Shown: positions 6,403-8,523 of the stretch, piece after piece
How positions within the stretch are numbered: position 1 is the stretch's first letter
How the letters are laid out: each line of letters begins with the position of its first letter
Source of the DNA: Nitrospirota bacterium
GTDB taxonomy: Bacteria; Nitrospirota; 9FT-COMBO-42-15; HDB-SIOI813
Length of the DNA stretch: 8,523 nucleotides
Direction: 5' to 3'
NCBI GenBank assembly: GCA_023248365.1
Contig: JAHFER010000059.1
Span: 1-8,523 of the forward strand
Notes under the pieces: generated by a model
The model's input: only the letters and a program-made list of their open reading frames with translations
The model's database searches: none
What the model was told of the DNA's origin: nothing
Program-made: the position numbers and the translations under genes

Positions 6403-6478
6403 AACCACAGAGACACTGAGGCACAGAGTAAAAGAAATAAGATATTTAATATCTCTGTGTCTCTGTGCCTCTGTGGTT
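6403..6478. repeat. CCACAGAG-type palindromic repeat between yggS and proC
   Basis: Two 26-base arms, 6403-6428 beginning AACCACAGAGACACTGAGG and 6453-6478 ending GTGCCTCTGTGGTT, are reverse complements with three mismatches, around a 24-base AT-rich spacer. The spacer contains AGATATTTAATATCT, itself palindromic. The outer sequence matches the repeat at 2268-2345 (shared CCACAGAG and CTCTGTGG ends), but the spacers are unrelated. The element begins three bases after the yggS stop and ends just before the proC ribosome-binding site AAAAGGTG, so it fills the gap between these genes. No T-run follows. On the minus strand it reads as NHRGTETQR, a peptide string that produces false short ORFs. 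Confidence 0.83.
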
Positions 6479-6494
6479 TAAAAGGTGTTTACGA

Positions 6495-7313
6495 ATGAAA
6501 AAAAATAAAAAGCTCTGCATACTCGGAACAGGCAATATGGGAGATGCACTTTTAAGTGGCATACTTTCTGCAAGGTTATATAAGAAGGATGATATTGTAG
6601 TCTCAGATATATCTGAAGACAGGCTTGCGGGTGCAAGGGCAAAATTCGGAATAGAGACAACAAATAATAATATTGAAGCATGTACCTCCTCCAGATTTAT
6701 AATTATTGCTGTTAAACCAGGCGCGATGAAAGCCCTGCTTGAAGAGATATCAGGCTCATTAGACAAATCAAATGTAATAGTCTCTATTGCAGCAGGGGTA
6801 TCAATTAACAGGATTCAGGAATGGTTAAATAAAGATGTGCCCATTATACGGGTTATGCCGAATACTCCGGTAGTTGTAAAGGAAGGAATGACTGCAATCT
6901 CTCCGGGACCTGGCGTCAAAGATGAAGACCTGAGCGTCATAAAAAAGGTCTTCGATTCTGTGGGCAAGGCCATCATCATTAATGAAGAATACCTGAATGC
7001 TGTAACAGGACTGAGTGGCAGCGGGCCGGCTTATATATTTACTATTATTGAAGCGCTTTCTGACGGCGGGGTAAAGGCTGGTCTGCCAAGAAATACAGCC
7101 ACGCTGTTAGCGGCGCAGACGGTTCTTGGCGCTGCAAGGATGGTTCTTGAAACAGGTGAACATACCGGAAGCTTGAGAGACAAGGTAACATCCCCGGGCG
7201 GAACGACAATAGAGGGACTTTACAGACTGGAGAGCGCAGGTATACGTGCGGCCCTTATGAGTGCTGTGGAACATGCAACAAGAAGAGCTAAAGAGATTGA
7301 GAAAGGGGAATAG
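6495..7313 (+). CDS. proC: Pyrroline-5-carboxylate reductase
   Basis: ProC reduces 1-pyrroline-5-carboxylate to L-proline with NAD(P)H, the last step of proline synthesis, in the cytoplasm. The 272-residue product has the N-terminal Rossmann motif CILGTGNMGDALLSGIL (8-24), IIIAVKPGAM (69-78), SIAAGVSINRIQEWL (97-111) and RVMPNTPVVVKEGMTAI (119-135). The C-terminal dimerisation and active-site domain has VTGLSGSGPAYIF (170-182), GLPRNTATLLAAQTVLGAA (196-214) and VTSPGGTTIEGL (231-242), the ProC signature. I place the start at 6495, not at the in-frame ATG at 6465: the first ten residues from 6465 would be read from the palindromic repeat, whereas AAAAGGTG (6479-6486) lies at the right distance before 6495 and the protein then begins with the usual short lead into the Rossmann strand. 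It abuts yggT directly. Confidence 0.97.
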   Translation: MKKNKKLCILGTGNMGDALLSGILSARLYKKDDIVVSDISEDRLAGARAKFGIETTNNNIEACTSSRFIIIAVKPGAMKALLEEISGSLDKSNVIVSIAAGVSINRIQEWLNKDVPIIRVMPNTPVVVKEGMTAISPGPGVKDEDLSVIKKVFDSVGKAIIINEEYLNAVTGLSGSGPAYIFTIIEALSDGGVKAGLPRNTATLLAAQTVLGAARMVLETGEHTGSLRDKVTSPGGTTIEGLYRLESAGIRAALMSAVEHATRRAKEIEKGE

Positions 7314-7613
7314 ATGTTTGTTTTTGCTAACTTTTTGTCTGCTATAGCCGAAATCGTTGATTACATACTTACATTCTACATGTATATAATCATAGCCCGT
7401 GCCCTTATTTCATGGGTAAATCCGGACCCCTATAATGGTATTGTACAGTTTCTTTACAAAATAACAGAACCTGTTCTCGAACCTTTAAGAAGATTGATCC
7501 CTGCGTGGAAGATGGGCTTAGACTTATCACCCATGATTGCGATATTAATAATCATGTTTTTAAAACGGTTTATTGTAGGCACATTAATACAGTTAGCAAT
7601 GAACAGATTGTAA
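7314..7613 (+). CDS. yggT: YggT family small integral membrane protein
   Basis: This 99-residue protein is the single-repeat form of the YggT family; E. coli YggT is about twice as long. It has two hydrophobic segments at about 9-34 and 71-95. Between them is the conserved, probably membrane-adjacent stretch ARALISWVNPDPYNGIVQFL (28-47), followed by YKITEPVLEPLRRLIP (48-63), the family's diagnostic motif. The biochemical role is not established; links to osmotic tolerance, protein insertion and cell shape have been suggested for relatives, including Gram-positive and plastid ones. The ATG follows the proC TAG with no gap, and AAAGGGG at 7302-7308 inside proC serves as the ribosome-binding site, so translation is probably coupled to proC. 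In many bacteria this gene is followed by divIVA; here a transpeptidase gene comes next. Confidence 0.92.
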   Translation: MFVFANFLSAIAEIVDYILTFYMYIIIARALISWVNPDPYNGIVQFLYKITEPVLEPLRRLIPAWKMGLDLSPMIAILIIMFLKRFIVGTLIQLAMNRL

Positions 7614-7615
7614 AC

Positions 7616-7631
7616 AAAGGAGGTACTGGTG
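7616..7631 (+). promoter_or_regulatory. Ribosome-binding site deciding the GTG start of the transpeptidase gene
   Basis: AAAGGAGGT at 7616-7624 begins right after the yggT stop and lies five bases from the GTG at 7629-7631, counted from the end of GGAGG. An ATG at 7640 is also downstream of it, but that frame stops after twelve codons at 7678. The GTG frame stays open to the window end and encodes recognisable protein, so this site fixes the start. Confidence 0.82.
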
Positions 7632-8523
7632 GGACAGAAATGGCGTCAATATCAGATCAAACAAAAAAAAGAAGGTAGACGGTTTACAGGGAAGACTGCA
7701 TTTATATTATTATTTGCATTTTCCATTATACTCTTTGCAGCCGGTTCACCATTCTTAAGCACATCTACGAACCCTTCACAAAAGCTTAATTACACAATAG
7801 AAGAAAATAACTTACGCATCAAATTTGACGGCCATGACATCCACATGGATGGTTCAATATTACCATCTTTAGAAGAAAAGAACGACGACAAATATATAAG
7901 CAAATTCGGCAAAGACGGCGAGGTCACCTATACAATTGATCCTGTGTTGCAGGAAAAGATGACAGCACTCTTTCAAAAATTTCAGGTACCTTACGGGGCA
8001 TTTGTAGCAATAAATCCAAAGACCGGCAGGGTACTGGCAATGGTAGAATATTCTGAAGGAAGCACAACCTCCCCGCACCCTGCCCAACACCTTGCACTGA
8101 GGGCAACCTATCCTGCGGCCTCAATATTCAAATTGATTACAGGGGCCGCAGCGCTTGAAAAAGGTAAGGCAGACCCTGATACAGTAATAAATTTCAGCGG
8201 CGCATTCTACTCACTAACCCCCAGAAACTGGAAGGATAATCCACGAAGGGATAAAAACAAGATAACATTAGCGGATGCCCTGGCGAAATCCTGCAATGTT
8301 GCATTTGCAAAGGTAGCGCTCAGATGGCTAAGTTCATGGGACCTTAACCATTATGCAGAAAAATTCGGATTTAACAAACCTCTTGATTTTGAACTTCCTG
8401 TACAGACAAGCAGAATACATGCTGATAATACAGAATCAAGTATTGCAAAAACAGCAGCAGGTTTTGGAGATGTAACTCTCTCACCTCTGCACGGAGTAAT
8501 GATAGCGTCTGCTATTGCAAACA
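7629..8523 (+). CDS. Penicillin-binding protein with transpeptidase domain (3' truncated by window)
   Basis: The frame opens with GTG and gives 298 residues before the window ends. A basic cytoplasmic head (1-22) is followed by one hydrophobic segment at about 24-39 (AFILLFAFSIILFAAG) and a short linker of about 60 residues. From about 101 a transpeptidase domain runs TYTIDPVLQEKM, then GAFVAINPKTGRVLAMVEY (123-141). TYPAASIFKLITGAAALEKG (160-179) holds the active-site SxxK motif (Ser165, Lys168). AKSCNVAFAKVAL (219-231) holds the second motif SxN (Ser221, Asn223). GFGDVTLSPLHGVMIASAIA (278-297) is the usual approach to the KTG motif, which lies beyond the window. It would cross-link peptidoglycan on the outer face of the membrane. 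There is no glycosyltransferase domain and no room for the large class B dimerisation domain, so it is not ftsI or mrdA in the usual form; I give no symbol. It starts 15 bases after yggT. Confidence 0.9.
   Translation, partial: MGQKWRQYQIKQKKEGRRFTGKTAFILLFAFSIILFAAGSPFLSTSTNPSQKLNYTIEENNLRIKFDGHDIHMDGSILPSLEEKNDDKYISKFGKDGEVTYTIDPVLQEKMTALFQKFQVPYGAFVAINPKTGRVLAMVEYSEGSTTSPHPAQHLALRATYPAASIFKLITGAAALEKGKADPDTVINFSGAFYSLTPRNWKDNPRRDKNKITLADALAKSCNVAFAKVALRWLSSWDLNHYAEKFGFNKPLDFELPVQTSRIHADNTESSIAKTAAGFGDVTLSPLHGVMIASAIAN

Noticed and set aside
2268..6478. The two CACAGAG repeats as a degenerate CRISPR
   Set aside because: Only two copies 4.1 kb apart, each self-palindromic, with genes between; no array or cas gene.
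6403..6484. Palindrome after yggS as a rho-independent terminator
   Set aside because: The stem is followed by TTTAAAAGG rather than a run of Ts, the arms are imperfect with a long spacer, and the same arms recur elsewhere as a repeat.
6465..6494. Upstream in-frame ATG as the proC start
   Set aside because: The extra ten residues come from the palindromic repeat, and the ribosome-binding site AAAAGGTG fits the ATG at 6495.
6446..6766. Minus-strand ORF of 106 codons beginning in the yggS-proC palindrome
   Set aside because: It is antisense to proC and its N-terminal-side sequence near the repeat reads NHRGTETQR, a known-looking artefact of translating CACAGAG repeats. There is no ribosome-binding site or recognisable domain.
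7640..7678. ATG after the strong ribosome-binding site downstream of yggT as a gene start
   Set aside because: That frame ends after twelve codons; the GTG at 7629 opens the transpeptidase frame that stays open to the window edge.

Overview
This window comes from a bacterial chromosome. Every gene I can support lies on the + strand, and together they cover almost all of the sequence. It is the distal part of a division and cell wall (dcw) cluster that runs directly into a pgeF-yggS-proC-yggT housekeeping string and ends inside a penicillin-binding transpeptidase gene. The DNA is moderately AT-rich, with frequent AGG/AGA arginine and ATA isoleucine codons. The order murB-ddl-ftsQ-ftsA-ftsZ, the type II-like MurB tail, the FtsZ tail and the CCACAGAG-type palindromes suggest a Gram-negative-type, deep-branching lineage such as Nitrospirota or a Desulfobacterota-like group. 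That placement is inference; no marker here settles it.

Layout: murB C-terminal part (1-462), ddl (459-1367, ATGA overlap with murB), ftsQ (1381-2247), a short palindromic repeat (about 2268-2345), ftsA (2367-3596), ftsZ (3631-4767), pgeF (4809-5597), a 156-bp MITE-like element with near-perfect terminal inverted repeats (5517-5672) that covers the last 27 codons of pgeF, stop included, and most of the following gap, yggS (5713-6399), a second palindromic repeat of the same style (6403-6478), proC (6495-7313), yggT (7314-7613, abutting proC), and the 5' part of a transpeptidase gene with a GTG start (7629-8523, cut by the window edge).

How the genes fit together: MurB and Ddl make the UDP-MurNAc precursor and the D-Ala-D-Ala dipeptide. 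PgeF is an editing factor for the same precursor pathway. FtsQ, FtsA and FtsZ build the divisome, and the terminal transpeptidase would cross-link peptidoglycan. YggS (PLP homeostasis), ProC (proline synthesis) and YggT (small membrane protein) are the familiar companion set. No convincing promoter or rho-independent terminator was found, so co-transcription in one or two long units is likely but unproven.

I see no defence island, CRISPR array, prophage, tRNA or rRNA, and no wholly new system. The points most worth a second look are the repeat element that appears to have rewritten the PgeF C-terminus, a threonine in place of the omega-loop tyrosine of Ddl, a duplicated PAFLRK tail motif in FtsZ, the two palindromic insertions between essential genes, and the compact transpeptidase at the right end.
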